A DNA stretch of 64,000 bases from RGIG1828 sp045541875 (GTDB lineage Bacteria > Bacillota > Clostridia > UMGS1810): contig JAZQJX010000099.1 in NCBI GenBank assembly GCA_045541875.1, forward strand, positions 1 to 64,000, in the 5' to 3' direction. A program made the position numbers and the translations under genes. Under the pieces are notes generated by a model. That model saw only the letters and a program-made list of their open reading frames with translations, was not told where the DNA came from and ran no database searches. How positions within the stretch are numbered: position 1 is the stretch's first letter; the number at the start of each line of letters is the position of its first letter. This document shows, piece after piece, positions 62,817 through 64,000 of the stretch.

Positions 62817-63740
62817 ATGGATTTTATCCTGCAACTTGTTTTACTTTGTATAGGTTTTGTAATGCTTGTTAAAGGTGCTGATTGGTTTGTTGACGGTTCA
62901 TCAGGGATTGCGACAAAATTTAAAATACCGCAACTTGTAATTGGTCTTACAATTGTTGCTATGGGTACAAGTGCACCGGAAGCTGCTGTCAGCATAACTG
63001 CTGCCCTAAAAGGGAATGCGGATATTACAATTGGAAATATCGTCGGCAGCAACATCTTGAATATTCTCATAATCCTTGGTATTTCATCTGTAATAACAGC
63101 CCTCAAGGTTGCAAAATCCACAATAAAAGTTGAAATTCCTTTCATGATAGCGATAACCTTAATTCTTTTGTGGATGGGATATGACGGTGAAATTGACCTT
63201 CTTGAAGGAATATTACTTTTAATATTGTTCCTTATCTATCTTGCATATCTTTTTGTTTTAGCAAAAAAAGACAGAGAAAATGAAGAAGAAATAAAAGAAA
63301 TATCTGTTACAAAAGCACTTTTATGGACTGTTATAGGACTATTTCTCATTGTTTACGGCAGTAATGTGACTGTTGATGCAGCAACAAGAATTGCAAAAGT
63401 TTTAGGTCTCAGCGAAAGATTTATAGGTCTTACTATTGTTGCACTGGGAACATCTCTTCCGGAACTTTTCACATCCGTATCAGCAGCAAGAAAGGGCAAT
63501 GCAGATATTGCCATCGGTAATATTGTAGGAAGTAACATTTTTAATATTCTCTTTGTTATTGGTGTATCAGCATCAATCATTCCTGTTCCTTTTGCAAATG
63601 GATTTAGACTTGATACAATTGTAGCAGTTATTGCCGCGTTGATACTTCTGGTTTGCCCTTTAAAAGAGATGAAATTAAAAAGATGGGCGGGAGTGCTTAT
63701 GCTTATTGCCTATGCAGTTTATTTTGTAATTATATGGTAA
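62817..63740 (+). CDS. CaCA-family Ca2+/Na+ antiporter (YrbG type)
   Basis: A 307-residue membrane exchanger with ten helices in two inverted halves. Both alpha-repeats are intact: GTSAPEAAVS with GNIVGSNILNIL, and GTSLPELFTS with GNIVGSNIFNIL; the Glu residues of the GTSxPE motifs bind the cation. It probably exports calcium. AAAGGAG lies 8-9 nt before ATG 62817, 21 nt after the phosphate cotransporter stop, so both are likely on one transcript from the Pho-box-like promoter. Confidence 0.94.
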   Translation: MDFILQLVLLCIGFVMLVKGADWFVDGSSGIATKFKIPQLVIGLTIVAMGTSAPEAAVSITAALKGNADITIGNIVGSNILNILIILGISSVITALKVAKSTIKVEIPFMIAITLILLWMGYDGEIDLLEGILLLILFLIYLAYLFVLAKKDRENEEEIKEISVTKALLWTVIGLFLIVYGSNVTVDAATRIAKVLGLSERFIGLTIVALGTSLPELFTSVSAARKGNADIAIGNIVGSNIFNILFVIGVSASIIPVPFANGFRLDTIVAVIAALILLVCPLKEMKLKRWAGVLMLIAYAVYFVIIW

Positions 63741-63780
63741 ATGTGTTTATATTTGATTTTTAGTATATCACAGTAATTTT

Positions 63781-63829
63781 AAGAGCATATATTCTATGAA
63801 TCTCGTGTTCATGGAATATATGCTCTTTT
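63781..63829 (+). terminator. Terminator after the Ca2+/Na+ antiporter
   Basis: AAGAGCATATATTCTATGAA (63781-63800) pairs with TTCATGGAATATATGCTCTT (63809-63828), 20 bp with one wobble pair, followed by TTA. Confidence 0.85.
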
Positions 63830-63892
63830 ATATGAGTGTAATTTTACATATGCATTTGGTTGTTTATTATTGCTTGTCATTAATGTATTTGT

Positions 63893-63921
63893 TTGACTTT
63901 TATCGGTTCTGATGATAAAAT
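63893..63921 (+). promoter_or_regulatory. Promoter of the truncated nuclease gene
   Basis: TTGACT (63893-63898), 17-nt spacer, TAAAAT (63916-63921), with a predicted start about 24 nt before the ATG at 63952. Confidence 0.7.
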
Positions 63922-63951
63922 ATTAATATACTCTGTGTGGGAGGGTAAAGT

Positions 63952-64000
63952 ATGGATCACATATCTATAATTCATTTTGCTGATATGCATCTGGGAAAAG
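63952..64000 (+). CDS. Metallophosphoesterase, SbcD/YhaO-type DNA repair exonuclease (5' end only)
   Basis: Only 16 codons are visible: MDHISIIHFADMHLGK. The IHFADMHLG piece is the first metal-binding motif (DxH) of Mre11/SbcD-type nucleases, and the sequence most resembles YhaO-like DNA repair exonucleases of Firmicutes. GGGAGGG lies 7-8 nt upstream, and a good promoter precedes it. The rest lies outside the window, so the identification is from the start alone. Confidence 0.7.
   Translation, partial: MDHISIIHFADMHLGK

Noticed and set aside
1..64000. CRISPR arrays, tRNA or rRNA genes, prophage, integrase or transposase
   Set aside because: No regularly spaced repeats, cloverleaf genes, rRNA-like stretches or recombinase motifs were seen on reading the window; a computed search would be more sensitive for tRNA.

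Overview
The window is low-GC DNA densely packed with co-directional genes. Strong GGAGG-type ribosome binding sites and TTGACA-17-TATAAT-type promoters are common. The gene content points to an anaerobic, Gram-positive, endospore-forming member of the Clostridia: S-layer homology (SLH) proteins, a SleC-like spore cortex hydrolase, the NADH sensor Rex, Pta-AckA acetate fermentation, NADP-type glutamate dehydrogenase, split transketolase, Mini-RNase III and YitT. The abundance of SLH domains, copper-amine-oxidase-like stalk domains and heparinase II/III proteins recalls glycan-degrading gut lineages such as Monoglobus and its relatives. That placement is inference only. No rRNA, tRNA, CRISPR array, integrase or insertion sequence was recognised.

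Layout. 1-1141: the first codons of a divergent gene, then a non-coding stretch with a structured repeat (about 181-429) and several promoter-like sequences. 1142-19137: nine tightly spaced genes that look like one operon for extracellular glycan breakdown. It holds two SLH proteins, two large secreted heparinase II/III-fold proteins, two secreted LamG-like or Ig-like proteins, a PHP phosphoesterase and a tandem pair of unknown cytosolic proteins. A convergent AraC regulator follows. One of the two heparinase paralogs has lost the conserved His positions of its beta-sandwich, so the pair may be one enzyme and one binding protein. 20287-22430: a SleC-like operon in which the N-terminal prodomain-like module is a separate gene. 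22522-24498: a secreted WG-repeat protein.

24542-33341 is mixed: an RlmL-type methyltransferase, RNase Z, a WbsX/GH99-like protein, nagA with a ROK-like kinase (amino-sugar use), an M18 aminopeptidase and an esterase. 33363-39032: NhaC and AEC transporters, DUF6062, a prenyl synthase and a cytosolic heparinase II/III protein. 39091-46906 is housekeeping: a small Cys-rich protein, cysE-cysS-mrnC, YitT, transketolase halves, a VTT-domain protein, and rex followed by a P-loop/Asp23-like fusion. 47296-57902: gdhA, three small unknown genes, argF with a candidate ARG box, a membrane-anchored unknown, a MATE transporter, murI, an aldose epimerase, and pta-ackA. 58021-64000: a WYL regulator, a KdpDE-like two-component system, a Na/phosphate cotransporter, a Ca/Na antiporter, and the start of a SbcD/YhaO-like nuclease.

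The most informative regulatory observation is that the two-component operon and the Na/phosphate cotransporter share one promoter architecture: TTARCC, 5 nt, TTAACC, 10 nt, TATAAT. This predicts that the response regulator controls both, so the system may be a phosphate-sensing (PhoPR-like) unit despite its KdpD-type sensor.
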